64,000 bases of DNA from Streptococcus mitis (GCF_001281025.1 NZ_CP012646.1:773001-837000); one strand, 5' to 3'; counted from the stretch's first letter, positions 1-10,410 are shown. Translations and numbers: made by a program. The notes: generated by a model not told the origin, from the letters alone.

Positions 1-23
1 AATTTCTCTCGGACAGACCAGGC

Positions 24-52
24 CTGAAATTTTAGCAGATTTATGGTACAAT
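24..52 (+). promoter_or_regulatory. Promoter of the corA-yqeG operon
   Basis: An extended -10 (TGG then TACAAT, positions 44-52) is preceded at 17 bp by a weak -35 (CTGAAA, 24-29). A GGAG ribosome-binding site lies just before the ATG at 79. Upstream of it, bases 1-23 hold no recognisable gene. Confidence 0.6.
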
Positions 53-78
53 AGAAAGAGTTTGGTAAAGGAGAGAAG

Positions 79-987
79 ATGTTTTTAGAAAAACAGTTGG
101 GCAATGGTTGTACCTGGATTAACCTAGATTTGGACAAGTTGAAAAAACTAGAGGACCTTTCTGAAATCTACGGTTTGGACAAGGAAACCATCGAATATGC
201 GCTGGATAGGAATGAGCGTGCCCACATGGATTATCACCGTGAAAATGGGACTGTAACCTTTATCTACAATGTCTTGAACTTGAAAAAAGATAAGGCATAC
301 TATGAAGCTTTTCCCATGACCTTTATCGTGGAACATCGTCGCCTGATTACCATTAGTAATACCAAGAACGCCTATGTCATTGAACAGATGACCCGTTATC
401 TGGAGAGTCATGACATGCTTTCGATTTACAAGTTTCTCTTTGCCAGTCTGGAAATCATCAGCAATGCCTACTATCCTGTCATCGAGCAGATGGATAAGAG
501 TAAGGACGAGGTCAATGGCCTCTTGCGCCAGCGGACGACTAAGAAAAACCTTTTTGCCCTTTCCGACTTGGAGACTGGTATGGTTTATCTTACTGCGGCT
601 GCCAAGCAAAATCGCATGTTGCTGGAACATATTCAAGGGCATGCCCTCTATCGCAGTTTTAACGAGATTGAGAGAGAACAGTTTGATGATGCCATGATTG
701 AGGCTCATCAGCTGGTATCCATGACAGACTTGATTTCTCAAGTCCTCCAACAACTATCAGCATCTTACAACAACATACTAAACAATAATCTGAATGATAA
801 TTTGACAACCTTGACTATCATTTCAGTCTTGCTAGCGGTTTTGGCAGTAGTGACAGGCTTTTTCGGAATGAATGTTCCCCTACCCTTAACAGATGAGCCC
901 CATGCTTGGCTCTACATTAGTTTAGCCAGTGCTGGGTTGTGGATTGTTTTGTCATTGTTATTAATGAAAATTGCGAAAAAAAGTTAA
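79..987 (+). CDS. CorA-family divalent cation (Mg2+) transporter
   Basis: This is a 302-aa membrane protein of the CorA/MIT family, which forms pentameric channels for Mg2+ or related divalent cations. The long N-terminal part is soluble and helix-rich, ending in the stalk helix around residues 205-245. The C-terminus has two membrane helices (about 245-265 and 278-298), and the GMN signature of the family follows the first helix (FFGMNVPL, about residue 265). The length is normal for a CorA homologue. It has its own promoter and is followed 14 bp later by the yqeG start, so it may be the first gene of the downstream operon. Family assignment is firm; the transported metal (Mg, Co or Zn) cannot be told from sequence alone. 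Confidence 0.9.
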   Translation: MFLEKQLGNGCTWINLDLDKLKKLEDLSEIYGLDKETIEYALDRNERAHMDYHRENGTVTFIYNVLNLKKDKAYYEAFPMTFIVEHRRLITISNTKNAYVIEQMTRYLESHDMLSIYKFLFASLEIISNAYYPVIEQMDKSKDEVNGLLRQRTTKKNLFALSDLETGMVYLTAAAKQNRMLLEHIQGHALYRSFNEIEREQFDDAMIEAHQLVSMTDLISQVLQQLSASYNNILNNNLNDNLTTLTIISVLLAVLAVVTGFFGMNVPLPLTDEPHAWLYISLASAGLWIVLSLLLMKIAKKS

Positions 988-1001
988 GAAAAGGAGCCAG
1001 A

Positions 1002-1529
1002 ATGGCGATTGAAAATTACATGCCAGATTTTGCTGTGGAAGCAGTCTATGATCTGACAGTCCCAAGCCTGCAGGCGCAGGGAATCAAGGCTGTTTTGGTC
1101 GATTTGGACAATACCCTCATTGCTTGGAATAATCCTGATGGGACGCCAGAGATGAAGCAATGGCTACATGATCTCCGTGACGCGGGTATTCGCATCATTG
1201 TGGTCTCAAATAACACCAAAAAACGCGTTCAACGTGCAGTTGAGAAGTTTGGAATTGATTACGTTTATTGGGCTCTGAAGCCCTTCACATTTGGGATTGA
1301 TCGTGCCATGAAGGAATTCCACTATGAGAAAAGTGAAGTGGTCATGGTTGGCGACCAGCTCATGACAGATATTCGAGCAGCCCACCGTGCTGGCATTCGC
1401 TCGATTTTAGTCAAACCCTTGGTCCAACATGACTCGATCAAAACGCAGATTAACCGAGCTCGTGAGCGCCGTGTCATGCGAAAAATTACTGAAAAGTACG
1501 GACCGATTACATATAAAAAAGGAATTTAA
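1002..1529 (+). CDS. yqeG: YqeG family HAD IIIA-type phosphatase
   Basis: This 175-aa protein belongs to the HAD superfamily, YqeG subfamily. The nucleophile motif VDLDNTLIAW is near residue 35, VVSNNTK serves as motif II, and GDQLMTDIRAA as the acidic motif. An upstream in-frame ATG at 939 lies inside corA and would add residues unlike the family. The ATG at 1002 follows AAGGAGCC at good spacing and is preferred. It is the first gene of a tight run yqeG-yqeH-yhbY-nadD-yqeK-rsfS found in many Firmicutes, tied to ribosome assembly and NAD synthesis. The exact substrate of YqeG is not settled. Confidence 0.9.
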   Translation: MAIENYMPDFAVEAVYDLTVPSLQAQGIKAVLVDLDNTLIAWNNPDGTPEMKQWLHDLRDAGIRIIVVSNNTKKRVQRAVEKFGIDYVYWALKPFTFGIDRAMKEFHYEKSEVVMVGDQLMTDIRAAHRAGIRSILVKPLVQHDSIKTQINRARERRVMRKITEKYGPITYKKGI

Positions 1530-1531
1530 CT

Positions 1532-2638
1532 ATGGAAGAAATTCTCTGTATTGGTTGTGGTACAACCATTCAGACGACAATCAAGGCTGGTCTTGGTTTT
1601 ACTCCCCAGTCGGCACTTGAAAAAGGTTTGGAGACTGGCGAAGTCTATTGCCAACGCTGTTTCCGTCTCCGCCACTACAATGAAATCACGGATGTCCAGT
1701 TGACGGACGATGATTTCCTCAAGCTCTTGCACGAGGTGGGAGACAGTGATGCCTTAGTGGTCAATGTCATTGATATCTTTGATTTTAATGGCTCTGTTAT
1801 CCCAGGTTTGCCACGTTTTGTTTCGGGCAACGATGTCCTCTTGGTAGGAAATAAAAAAGATATCCTCCCTAAGTCAGTTAAGCCTGGTAAGATTAGCCAG
1901 TGGTTGATGGAACGTGCCCACGAAGAAGGACTTCGTCCAGTCGATGTCGTCCTAACTTCAGCACAAAACAAACATGCCATCAAGGAAGTCATTGACAAAA
2001 TCGAGCACTACCGAAAGGGCCGTGATGTCTATGTGGTCGGTGTGACCAACGTTGGAAAATCAACTCTTATCAATGCCATTATCCAAGAAATCACGGGTGA
2101 TCAGAATGTCATCACGACTTCGCGCTTCCCAGGGACAACCTTGGACAAAATCGAGATTCCGCTTGACGACGGATCTTATATCTACGATACACCGGGAATC
2201 ATCCACCGTCACCAGATGGCCCACTACTTGACGGCCAAAAACCTCAAGTATGTCAGCCCTAAAAAGGAAATCAAGCCTAAAACCTACCAGCTCAATCCTG
2301 AACAAACCCTGTTTCTAGGTGGTCTCGGACGCTTTGACTTTATTGCAGGAGAAAAGCAAGGTTTTACAGCCTTCTTTGACAATGAACTCAAATTGCATCG
2401 TACTAAGCTAGAAGGAGCTAGTGCTTTCTACGACAAGCACCTTGGAAGCCTTCTCACTCCTCCAAATAGCAAGGAAAAAGAAGATTTTCCAAAACTAGTC
2501 CAACATGTATTTAACATTAAGGAAAAGACAGACCTAGTCATCTCTGGACTCGGCTGGATCCGTGTAACAGGCACAGCCAAAGTCGCCGTCTGGGCACCAG
2601 AAGGCGTCGCCGTCGTCACACGAAAAGCAATTATTTAA
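1532..2638 (+). CDS. yqeH: Ribosome biogenesis GTPase YqeH
   Basis: This 368-aa circularly permuted GTPase assists maturation of the 30S subunit. An N-terminal zinc finger is visible as CIGCG near residue 6 and CQRCF near residue 38. The GTPase motifs then come in permuted order: NKKD (G4) near residue 108, the P-loop GVTNVGKST near 170, and DTPG (G3) near 220. The C-terminal part is the RNA-binding region of the family. It starts 2 bp after yqeG stops, so the two are translationally linked. Length and motifs match the Bacillus subtilis protein. Confidence 0.95.
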   Translation: MEEILCIGCGTTIQTTIKAGLGFTPQSALEKGLETGEVYCQRCFRLRHYNEITDVQLTDDDFLKLLHEVGDSDALVVNVIDIFDFNGSVIPGLPRFVSGNDVLLVGNKKDILPKSVKPGKISQWLMERAHEEGLRPVDVVLTSAQNKHAIKEVIDKIEHYRKGRDVYVVGVTNVGKSTLINAIIQEITGDQNVITTSRFPGTTLDKIEIPLDDGSYIYDTPGIIHRHQMAHYLTAKNLKYVSPKKEIKPKTYQLNPEQTLFLGGLGRFDFIAGEKQGFTAFFDNELKLHRTKLEGASAFYDKHLGSLLTPPNSKEKEDFPKLVQHVFNIKEKTDLVISGLGWIRVTGTAKVAVWAPEGVAVVTRKAII

Positions 2639-2651
2639 ACTAAAATCACTG

Positions 2652-2830
2652 AGCGAACAAAGTGAGCTCATAAAAAGATAGTTATTGCCGTGGGATCTTG
2701 CCAATCTGTAGATTGGCAAGGGGCACAATTGAGACCAAGGCTCAATTGTGAGGTCAGGAAATCCATTTTCCAAAGATGAGATCTTTGAAAAATTAGTTCC
2801 GACCGTCCCTCACCACCTAAAATAACTATC
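2652..2830 (+). other. Structured intercistronic element (candidate RNA), copy 1
   Basis: The gap between yqeH and yhbY holds no ORF but strong secondary structure. A 10-bp inverted repeat (GATAGTTATT at 2677-2686, complement at 2821-2830) encloses three hairpins: an 11-bp stem at 2697-2720, a 10-bp stem at 2724-2750 with loop ACCAAGG, and a 7-bp stem at 2771-2787. It is preceded by GCGAACAAAGTGAGCT (2653-2668). The same order of elements with different stem sequences occurs at 40936-41100. It lies inside the operon transcript, so it could be an RNA-processing site, an attenuator or a folded mobile repeat. It was not recognised as a known RNA. Confidence 0.55.
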
Positions 2831-2850
2831 AAAAAAACAAGGAAGAAATT

Positions 2851-3162
2851 ATGTCATTAACATCAAAACAACGTGCCTTCCTCAGCAGTCAGGCACACAC
2901 CCTCAAACCCATCATCCAAATCGGTAAAAATGGCCTTAACGATCAAATCAAAACCAGCGTTCGTCAAGCTCTTGATGCGCGTGAATTAATCAAGGTTACT
3001 CTCTTACAAAACACAGATGAAAATATCCACGAAGTAGCTGAAATTTTGGAAGAAGAAATCGGTGTGGACACAGTCCAAAAAATCGGACGCATCTTGATTT
3101 TGTATAAACAATCTAGCAAGAAAGAAAATCGCAAGATTTCTAAAAAAGTCAAAGAAATCTAA
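2851..3162 (+). CDS. yhbY: YhbY family CRM-domain RNA-binding protein
   Basis: This 103-aa protein is a stand-alone CRM domain, a small RNA-binding fold associated with pre-50S ribosomal particles. The family start LTSKQRAFLSSQAHTLKP and the GxxG-type loop (IGKNGLND, near residue 26) are visible. A ribosome-binding site AAGGAAG precedes the ATG. It is separated from yqeH by the structured 212-bp gap and sits before nadD, the usual order in streptococci. The C-terminal tail is lysine-rich, which fits RNA binding. Confidence 0.92.
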   Translation: MSLTSKQRAFLSSQAHTLKPIIQIGKNGLNDQIKTSVRQALDARELIKVTLLQNTDENIHEVAEILEEEIGVDTVQKIGRILILYKQSSKKENRKISKKVKEI

Positions 3163-3213
3163 AAACTATACTCCAAACAACTGTTTTTACAGAGAAATAA
3201 AGGAGACTAGCCT

Positions 3214-3843
3214 ATGGCAATCGAATTATTGACTCCCTTTACCAAGGTAGAGTTGGAGCCAGAAATCAAGGAGAAAAAACGCAAACAAGTAGGGATTTTA
3301 GGAGGTAATTTTAATCCTGTTCACAATGCCCATCTCATTGTTGCGGATCAAGTGCGCCAGCAGTTGGGACTAGACCAGGTTCTGCTCATGCCAGAATACC
3401 AACCTCCTCACGTAGATAAAAAGGAAACTATCCCTGAGCACCATCGTCTCAAGATGCTTGAGTTGGCGATTGAGGGGATTGACGGCCTAGCTATTGAAAC
3501 AATTGAATTGGAGCGCAAGGGCGTTTCTTACACCTACGACACCATGAAGATTTTGACCGAGCAACATCCAGACACGGATTATTACTTCATTATCGGAGCT
3601 GATATGGTGGATTATCTGCCTAAGTGGTACCGAATTGATGAGCTGGTCGACATGGTTCAGTTTGTAGGGGTTCAGCGCCCACGCTACAAGGCAGGGACTT
3701 CCTATCCAGTTATCTGGGTGGATGTGCCTCTCATGGATATCTCGTCTAGCATGGTGCGTGACTTCCTTGCCCAAGGTCGGAAACCCAACTTTCTCCTACC
3801 TCAGCCTGTGCTAGATTACATCGAGAAGGAGGGGCTCTACTGA
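3214..3843 (+). CDS. nadD: Nicotinate-nucleotide adenylyltransferase
   Basis: This 209-aa enzyme adenylates nicotinate mononucleotide to deamido-NAD, the NAD synthesis step shared by de novo and salvage routes. The nucleotidyltransferase signature [11 protein letters not shown] (HxGH-type) begins near residue 30, and the ISSSMVR motif lies near residue 176. About 25 charged residues precede the catalytic fold; this extension is inferred to be normal for streptococci. The ATG at 3214 has a good RBS (AAGGAG), and its stop codon overlaps the start of yqeK by one base. Confidence 0.94.
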   Translation: MAIELLTPFTKVELEPEIKEKKRKQVGILGGNFNPVHNAHLIVADQVRQQLGLDQVLLMPEYQPPHVDKKETIPEHHRLKMLELAIEGIDGLAIETIELERKGVSYTYDTMKILTEQHPDTDYYFIIGADMVDYLPKWYRIDELVDMVQFVGVQRPRYKAGTSYPVIWVDVPLMDISSSMVRDFLAQGRKPNFLLPQPVLDYIEKEGLY

Positions 3844-4436
3844 TGGCCTATCAAGACTATATCAACTGCTCCCGTGAGGATTTGTTAGAAAAAATGGCAG
3901 AGTTTCTACCCGAGAAACGGTTAACCCATTGCTTGGGTGTGGAGCGTGCAGCCATAGAATTGGCTCAGCGATTTGGAATCGATGCCGAGAAAGCAGGACT
4001 AGCAGGCCTTCTTCATGACTATGCTAAAAAGCTGTCAGATCAGGAATTTTTAGACTTGATTGACCGTTATCAGCTAGACCCTGACCTCAAAAATTGGGGC
4101 AATAATGTCTGGCATGGTATGGTTGGCATCTACAAGATTCAGGAAGATTTGAATTTGCATGATTCTGAAATTCTACGAGCTATTGAAATCCATACAGTTG
4201 GGGCTGGTCAGATGACAAGCCTAGATAAGGTTATCTATGTAGCAGACTATATTGAGCACAATCGAGCCTTTCCTGGAGTAGATGTGGCGCGGGAGATTGC
4301 AAGTCTATCGCTCAATAAGGCAGTGGCCTACGAAACAGCTCGTACAGTGGAGTATCTAGCTCATCAGGGATTCCCCATCTATCCCCAAACCCTTGAAACC
4401 TATAACGCCTTTGTGCACTATTTGAAAGAGGACTAA
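3843..4436 (+). CDS. yqeK: YqeK family HD-domain Ap4A hydrolase
   Basis: This 197-aa HD-domain phosphohydrolase belongs to a family shown to cleave diadenosine tetraphosphate symmetrically. The metal-binding HD motif is seen in GLLHDYAKK (about residue 57), with upstream His in RLTHCLGVE and downstream HTVGAG and DYIEHNR. It overlaps nadD by one base and is followed directly by rsfS, so the three are co-translated. Confidence 0.92.
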   Translation: MAYQDYINCSREDLLEKMAEFLPEKRLTHCLGVERAAIELAQRFGIDAEKAGLAGLLHDYAKKLSDQEFLDLIDRYQLDPDLKNWGNNVWHGMVGIYKIQEDLNLHDSEILRAIEIHTVGAGQMTSLDKVIYVADYIEHNRAFPGVDVAREIASLSLNKAVAYETARTVEYLAHQGFPIYPQTLETYNAFVHYLKED

Positions 4437-4790
<354 letters not shown>

Positions 4791-4796
4791 AAGATG

Positions 4797-4826
4797 AACT
4801 CAGTTGTAGTCAACTGGGTTTCTTTG
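4797..4826 (+). terminator. Terminator after rsfS
   Basis: A 10-bp stem (4797-4806 with 4811-4820, one G-T pair, loop TAGT) is followed by a T-rich tail. It separates the yqe operon from the methyltransferase gene. Confidence 0.65.
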
Positions 4827-4901
4827 CTTATTTTAAAAGGAATGTGATAGAAAGGTATAGGGCAAGTGGTGTTTGCCATGGAGGCTCTTGGTATCATGAT
4901 T

Positions 4902-5642
4902 ATGGCAACTTATGAAACCTTTGCGGCGGTCTATGATACGGTCATGGACGATAGTTTATATGATAAATGGACGGATTTTTCTCTGCGTCATTTGCCTAAG
5001 ACCAAGGAGAGAAAGAAACTCTTGGAACTGGCTTGTGGGACAGGAATTCAATCGGTGCGCTTCTCTCAGGCTGGTTTTGATGTGACTGGACTTGACTTGA
5101 GTGGGGATATGTTGAAGATTGCCGAGAAGAGAGCGGCTTCAGCCAAGCAAAAGATTGATTTTATTGAAGCCAATATGCTAGATTTGTCTAAAGCAGGTAA
5201 ATATGACTTTGTTACGTGTTATTCGGACTCTGTCTGCTACATGCAGGATGAGGTGGAAGTGGGAGACGTCTTTAAGGAAGTATATAATTCCCTCCACGAA
5301 GATGGCATCTTCATCTTTGATGTGCATTCAACCTACCAGACTGATGAGGTTTTTCCAGGCTATTCTTACCATGAAAATGCGGAAGAGTTCGCCATGCTCT
5401 GGGATACCTACGAGGACGAAGCACCTCACTCCATTGTGCATGAGTTGACTTTCTTTGTCAAGGAGTCTGACGGTTCCTTTAGTCGCCATGATGAAGTGCA
5501 TGAGGAGCGGACTTATGAGGTCCTGACCTATGATATTTTGCTGGAACAGGCTGGTTTCAAGTCCTTCAAACTCTATGCCGACTTTGAGGACAAGGAACCA
5601 ACAGAAACTAGTACCCGTTGGTTTTTTGTCGCGCAGAAGTAG
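4902..5642 (+). CDS. Class I SAM-dependent methyltransferase
   Basis: This 246-aa predicted methyltransferase has motif I LELACGTGIQS near residue 44 and DLSGDMLKIAEKR as the acidic motif that binds the SAM ribose. FDVTGLD and DFVTCYSDS complete the Rossmann core. The in-frame ATGs at 4866 and 4896 are alternatives; 4896 has the better-placed GGAGG, while 4902 gives the N-terminus (MATYETF) expected for the family. It sits 9 bp ahead of tmcAL, so they are probably co-transcribed. The methylated substrate is unknown. Confidence 0.85.
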   Translation: MATYETFAAVYDTVMDDSLYDKWTDFSLRHLPKTKERKKLLELACGTGIQSVRFSQAGFDVTGLDLSGDMLKIAEKRAASAKQKIDFIEANMLDLSKAGKYDFVTCYSDSVCYMQDEVEVGDVFKEVYNSLHEDGIFIFDVHSTYQTDEVFPGYSYHENAEEFAMLWDTYEDEAPHSIVHELTFFVKESDGSFSRHDEVHEERTYEVLTYDILLEQAGFKSFKLYADFEDKEPTETSTRWFFVAQK

Positions 5643-5651
5643 GAGATTATC

Positions 5652-6749
5652 ATGACCATCACAGGTATTATCGCGGAGTTTAATCCCTTTCATAATGGGC
5701 ATAAATACCTGCTAAATCATGCTGAGGGACTGAAAATCGTTGCCATGTCAGGGAATTTCATGCAGCGTGGAGAGCCTGCTATCGTTGACAAGTGGACACG
5801 AGCCCAGATGGCACTGGAAAATGGCGCAGATTTGGTAGTAGAATTGCCCTTTTTAGTCAGTGTTCAGGCAGCAGATTTCTTTGGTCAAGGTGCTGTGGAT
5901 ATCTTGGCTAGGCTGGGTATTGATAGGTTATCCTTTGGGACAGAGGAAGTTCTGGATTATCAGAAAATTGCTGACTTATACACAGAGAAAGGTGCTGAGA
6001 TGGAGAAATTTGTGGAAAATCTACCTGATTCTCTCTCTTATCCCCAGAAAACCCAAGCTATGTGGAAGGAATTTGCAGGTCTTGATTTTTCTGGCAATAC
6101 GCCAAATCATGTTCTTGCTCTGGCCTATGCCAAGGCGGTTGCAGGACGCAACATCAAACTCCATCCGATTCAGCGTCAGGGGGCTGGTTACCATTCTGTG
6201 GACAAGGATGTGGACTTTGCTTCGGCAACAGCCCTCCGTCAGCACCAGAAGGACCAAGATTTCTTAGAACACTTTATGCCTTCTGTTGCCCTCTTTGAGC
6301 AGACCAGTAAGGTGAGTTGGGATGATTATTTTCCTATGCTCTGCTATCAAATCTTGTCCAATCCAGACCTAACCACTATCTATCAGGTCAATCAAGAAAT
6401 GGCAGTGCGCATTAAAGAGGCTATTAAAACAGTCCAGTCTGTTGACGAATTGGTTGAAGCGGTTGCGACCAAGCGTTATACCAAGGCGCGTGTCAGACGC
6501 CTCTTGACCTATATCTTGGTGCAGGCCAGAGAAAGTGACATGCTAGAAGCCATCCATGTTCTTGGTTTTACCGAAAAAGGTAGACAGCATCTTAAGTCTC
6601 TGAAAGGGCAGGTCAATCTAGTCAGCCGAATTGGCAAAGAACCTTGGGATGTCATGACTCAAAAGGCAGACCAGATTTACCAACTAGGAAATCCAAGTAT
6701 AGCAGAACAGAATTTTGGAAGAGTGCCGATTGGAATAGAAACAAACTAA
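5652..6749 (+). CDS. tmcAL: tRNA(Met) cytidine acetate ligase TmcAL (YlbM)
   Basis: This 365-aa nucleotidyltransferase-like protein belongs to the family that forms N4-acetylcytidine at the wobble base of elongator tRNA-Met from acetate and ATP. The N-terminal HIGH-type motif ([13 protein letters not shown]) lies at residues 8-20 and the [10 protein letters not shown] segment near 34. FGTEE and HQKDQDFL regions follow. The length is slightly below the roughly 400 aa of the Bacillus protein. It follows the methyltransferase by 9 bp and is followed by the BOX element. Confidence 0.9.
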   Translation: MTITGIIAEFNPFHNGHKYLLNHAEGLKIVAMSGNFMQRGEPAIVDKWTRAQMALENGADLVVELPFLVSVQAADFFGQGAVDILARLGIDRLSFGTEEVLDYQKIADLYTEKGAEMEKFVENLPDSLSYPQKTQAMWKEFAGLDFSGNTPNHVLALAYAKAVAGRNIKLHPIQRQGAGYHSVDKDVDFASATALRQHQKDQDFLEHFMPSVALFEQTSKVSWDDYFPMLCYQILSNPDLTTIYQVNQEMAVRIKEAIKTVQSVDELVEAVATKRYTKARVRRLLTYILVQARESDMLEAIHVLGFTEKGRQHLKSLKGQVNLVSRIGKEPWDVMTQKADQIYQLGNPSIAEQNFGRVPIGIETN

Positions 6750-6790
6750 GTCTACTGAAAGGTAGGCTTTTTGAGATTTTTTACGAATAA

Positions 6791-6893
6791 TACTCTTCGA
6801 AAATCAAATTCAAACCACGTCAACGTCGCCTTGCCGTACTCAAGTACAGCCTGCGGCTAGTTTCCTAGTTTGCTCTTTGATTTTCATTGAGTA
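6791..6893 (+). repeat. BOX repeat element, boxA-boxC without boxB, forward
   Basis: A 103-bp repeat has imperfect terminal inverted repeats (TACTCTTCGAAAATC and its counterpart at the right end). The boxA half contains a near match to the reverse complement of the BOXA1R primer, and the boxC half carries the CTGCGGCTAG and GCTCTTTGATTTTCATTGAG stretches. No boxB module is present. A second 103-bp copy in the opposite direction lies at 54255-54357. It lies directly upstream of yefM-yoeB; in S. pneumoniae a BOX at this place is reported to supply an extra promoter. Confidence 0.88.
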
Positions 6894-6914
6894 TAAATAG
6901 ATAGAAAAGAAAAT

Positions 6915-6956
6915 CTTGTACAAGTTTCTGACAATTTCTTTCTTTTTGTGTATAAT
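6915..6956 (+). promoter_or_regulatory. yefM-yoeB promoter with palindromic operator
   Basis: The -35 CTGACA (6928-6933) and -10 TATAAT (6951-6956) are 17 bp apart. Just upstream, CTTGTACAAG (6915-6924) is a perfect palindrome centred on TGTACA, the core motif reported for YefM-type operators. This fits autoregulation by the YefM-YoeB complex. Confidence 0.7.
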
Positions 6957-6986
6957 AGTGGAAAAGAGGTAAAACGAGGTATGGTT

Positions 6987-7241
6987 ATGGAAGTAGTTCT
7001 TTACTCAACATTCCGAAATCATGTAAAAGACTACATGAAGAAGGTAAATGATGAATTTGAGCCTTTGACGGTGGTCAATAAAAATCCAGACGAGGACATT
7101 GTAGTACTTTCAAAGAGTGAGTGGGATAGTATTCAGGAAACCCTGAGAATTGCTCAAAATAAGGAACTTTCTGATAAGGTTTTGCGAGGAATGGCTCAAG
7201 TCCGTGCTGGAAGTACTCAGGTCCATGTTATTGAGGAGTGA
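6987..7241 (+). CDS. yefM: YefM-type antitoxin (Phd/YefM family)
   Basis: This 84-aa antitoxin has an N-terminal Phd/YefM DNA-binding fold (YSTFRNHVKDYMKKV, then VVLSKSEWDSIQE near residue 38) and a C-terminal tail expected to wrap the toxin. Three in-frame starts exist. The ATG at 6987 is best placed relative to GAGG (6976-6979); 6981 is too close to it, and the 6948 start overlaps the -10. It ends 3 bp before yoeB. The pair matches the remembered pneumococcal YefM-YoeB almost throughout. Confidence 0.93.
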   Translation: MEVVLYSTFRNHVKDYMKKVNDEFEPLTVVNKNPDEDIVVLSKSEWDSIQETLRIAQNKELSDKVLRGMAQVRAGSTQVHVIEE

Positions 7242-7244
7242 GAA

Positions 7245-7499
7245 ATGCTGCTCAAGTTTACAGAAGATGCCTGGGCTGATTATTGCTACTGGCAAACTCA
7301 GGATAAGAAAACCCTAAAAAGAATCAACATGCTAATCAAGGATATTCAACGCGATCCATTTACAGGAATAGGTAAGCCAGAACCACTCAAGTATGACTAC
7401 CAAGGAGCCTGGTCACGTCGTATTGACGCAGAAAATCGCTTGATTTATATGATGGATGAAGATAGCGTGGCTTTCTTGTCTTTCAAAGATCATTACTAA
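7245..7499 (+). CDS. yoeB: YoeB-type ribosome-dependent mRNA interferase toxin
   Basis: This 84-aa toxin of the RelE superfamily, Txe/YoeB branch, cleaves mRNA in the ribosomal A site when the antitoxin is degraded. Diagnostic features are W-x-DYCYW near the N-terminus, GIGKPEPLKYDYQGAWSRRI (substrate-binding loop with the catalytic Arg) and the C-terminal SFKDHY, whose His and Tyr are catalytic in YoeB. All appear intact, so the toxin should be active. The start ATG lies directly after GAGTGAGAA. Confidence 0.95.
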   Translation: MLLKFTEDAWADYCYWQTQDKKTLKRINMLIKDIQRDPFTGIGKPEPLKYDYQGAWSRRIDAENRLIYMMDEDSVAFLSFKDHY

Positions 7500-7644
7500 G
7501 TCTACTGAAAGGTGGGATTTTTCTCAAATCTCTACTAAAACTAGGATTTTTAAGAAATAGAGATTACGCTAATAAATTATAGGTAATTAAACTCCAATTC
7601 CCCAAAACATATTCTATTTTAGGTTTGTGAAAATCACTTTTTTA

Positions 7645-7653
7645 TGGTAGAAT
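7645..7653 (+). promoter_or_regulatory. Extended -10 promoter of rny
   Basis: TGGTAGAAT (extended -10) lies 49 bp before the rny start. No clear -35 is seen. Bases 7500-7644 are AT-rich and hold no other recognisable feature. Confidence 0.5.
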
Positions 7654-7701
7654 GTAAAAGAATGTATGTCATTCGGAATAACAATAAAATGAGGTAAAAA
7701 C

Positions 7702-9315
7702 ATGGAAATTATGTCGCTTGCAATTGCTGTTTTTGCCGTCATCATTGGTTTAGTCATTGGATATGTCAGCATCTCAGCTAAGATGAAATCATCTCAGGAA
7801 GCTGCGGAGTTGATGCTTTTAAATGCTGAACAAGAAGCAACTAATTTACGTGGACAAGCTGAGCGTGAAGCAGATTTACTTGTTAATGAAGCCAAGCGTG
7901 AAAGCAAGTCTCTTAAAAAAGAAGCACTATTGGAGGCCAAAGAAGAAGCCAGAAAATACCGTGAAGAAGTGGACGCTGAATTCAAATCAGAACGTCAGGA
8001 ACTCAAACAAATCGAAAGTCGTTTGACAGAGAGAGCTACTAGCCTCGACCGTAAGGACGACAATTTGACGAGTAAAGAACAAACACTTGAACAAAAAGAA
8101 CAAAGTATTTCTGATAGAGCGAAAAACCTTGATGCGCGTGAAGAGCAATTAGAGGAAGTCGAAAGACAAAAAGAAGCAGAGTTAGAGCGTATTGGTGCCC
8201 TGTCTCAGGCAGAAGCACGAGATATTATCTTGGCTCAGACAGAGGAAAACTTGACCAAGGAGATTGCCAGCCGTATTCGCGAAGCTGAGCAAGAGGTCAA
8301 GGAACGTTCTGACAAAATGGCCAAGGACATCTTGGTTCAAGCTATGCAACGTATCGCTGGTGAATATGTAGCGGAGTCAACAAACTCAACAGTTCATCTG
8401 CCAGATGATACTATGAAGGGACGCATTATTGGTCGTGAAGGTCGTAACATTCGTACCTTTGAAAGTTTGACAGGGGTTGATGTGATTATCGACGATACAC
8501 CAGAAGTGGTGACCTTGTCAGGATTTGATCCGATTCGTCGTGAGATTGCCCGTATGACTATGGAAATGTTGCTCAAAGATGGTCGTATCCACCCAGCTCG
8601 TATCGAAGAGTTGGTTGAGAAAAACCGTCAAGAGATTGACAATAAGATCCGTGAATACGGTGAGGCAGCAGCCTATGAGATTGGTGCGCCAAACCTTCAT
8701 CCAGACTTGATGAAGATTATGGGACGTTTGCAGTTCCGTACTTCTTATGGACAAAATGTCTTGCGTCATTCGATTGAAGTTGCTAAGTTGGCTGGTATCA
8801 TGGCGAGTGAACTTGGTGAAAATGCGGCTCTTGCCCGTCGTGCTGGATTCCTTCACGATATCGGGAAAGCTATTGACCGCGAGGTTGAAGGTAGTCACGT
8901 TGAAATTGGTATGGAATTGGCTCGTAAGTACAAGGAGCATCCAGTTGTGGTCAATACGATTGCTAGTCACCACGGCGATGTCGAAGCTGAGAGCGTGATT
9001 GCAGTGATCGTCGCTGCAGCAGATGCCTTGAGCGCAGCCCGTCCAGGTGCTCGTAGTGAGTCTCTTGAAAGCTACATCAAGCGTCTTCATGATTTGGAAG
9101 AAATTGCTAACGGCTTTGAAGGAGTACAAACTAGCTTTGCCCTTCAAGCAGGACGTGAAATTCGTATCATGGTCAATCCAGGACAAATCAAGGACGACAA
9201 AGTCACAATCTTGGCTCACAAAGTTCGTGAGAAAATTGAAAACAATCTCGATTACCCAGGAAATATCAAGGTAACCGTGATTCGCGAGCTTCGTGCAGTA
9301 GATTATGCTAAATAA
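7702..9315 (+). CDS. rny: Ribonuclease Y
   Basis: This 537-aa membrane-anchored endoribonuclease starts mRNA decay. An N-terminal membrane helix (residues 4-24) is followed by a long highly charged coiled coil (about 30-205). Next come a KH RNA-binding domain ([15 protein letters not shown] near residue 237) and an HD domain with [11 protein letters not shown] near residue 390 carrying the catalytic His-Asp. Length and domain order match other Firmicutes. It is monocistronic, between its own promoter and a terminator. Confidence 0.96.
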   Translation: MEIMSLAIAVFAVIIGLVIGYVSISAKMKSSQEAAELMLLNAEQEATNLRGQAEREADLLVNEAKRESKSLKKEALLEAKEEARKYREEVDAEFKSERQELKQIESRLTERATSLDRKDDNLTSKEQTLEQKEQSISDRAKNLDAREEQLEEVERQKEAELERIGALSQAEARDIILAQTEENLTKEIASRIREAEQEVKERSDKMAKDILVQAMQRIAGEYVAESTNSTVHLPDDTMKGRIIGREGRNIRTFESLTGVDVIIDDTPEVVTLSGFDPIRREIARMTMEMLLKDGRIHPARIEELVEKNRQEIDNKIREYGEAAAYEIGAPNLHPDLMKIMGRLQFRTSYGQNVLRHSIEVAKLAGIMASELGENAALARRAGFLHDIGKAIDREVEGSHVEIGMELARKYKEHPVVVNTIASHHGDVEAESVIAVIVAAADALSAARPGARSESLESYIKRLHDLEEIANGFEGVQTSFALQAGREIRIMVNPGQIKDDKVTILAHKVREKIENNLDYPGNIKVTVIRELRAVDYAK

Positions 9316-9324
9316 ATAAGAAAG

Positions 9325-9351
9325 AGCAGTTGAAAAATTACTGCTTTTTTG
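9325..9351 (+). terminator. Terminator after rny
   Basis: A short stem AGCAGT / ACTGCT (9325-9330 with 9340-9345) is followed by a run of six T. Confidence 0.6.
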
Positions 9352-9429
9352 TTACACTAGATAGAAAGACTGTAAAGGATAATCTGGCTTTTTGCCATTA
9401 TTCTAGAGAAATGTTATTTCACAGACTGA

Positions 9430-10071
<642 letters not shown>

Positions 10072-10095
10072 AATTTAGAAAATAGGTACAAGCAA

Positions 10096-10410
10096 ATGAT
10101 GTTAAAACCCTCTATTGATACCTTGCTCGACAAGGTTCCTTCAAAATATTCACTCGTAATCTTGGAAGCAAAACGTGCCCACGAATTGGAAGCAGGTGCG
10201 CCAGCAACTCAAGGTTTCAAGTCTGAAAAATCAACTCTTCGCGCTTTAGAAGAAATCGAATCAGGAAACGTTACAATTCACCCAGATCCAGAAGGAAAAC
10301 GTGAAGCAGTGCGTCGCCGTATCGAAGAAGAAAAACGCCGTAAAGAAGAAGAAGAAAAGAAAATCAAAGAGCAAATCGCTAAAGAAAAAGAAGATGGTGA
10401 AAAAATTTAA
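10096..10410 (+). CDS. rpoZ: RNA polymerase omega subunit
   Basis: This 103-104 aa omega subunit helps fold and assemble the beta-prime subunit of RNA polymerase. The family sequence [19 protein letters not shown] and [10 protein letters not shown] are clear. The C-terminal third is a charged Lys/Glu/Arg-rich tail. Two adjacent ATGs (10096 and 10099) could start translation. It follows gmk by 24 bp, the usual arrangement. Confidence 0.95.

Noticed and set aside
2534..2773. Minus-strand 79-codon frame over the yqeH 3' end and gap
   Set aside because: It has no RBS or family resemblance and passes through the palindromic element, so it is a shadow of that sequence.
6791..6893. Call of this repeat as a RUP element
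   Set aside because: The boxA half contains a near match to the BOXA1R primer and the other half matches boxC, so it is a BOX element, not RUP.
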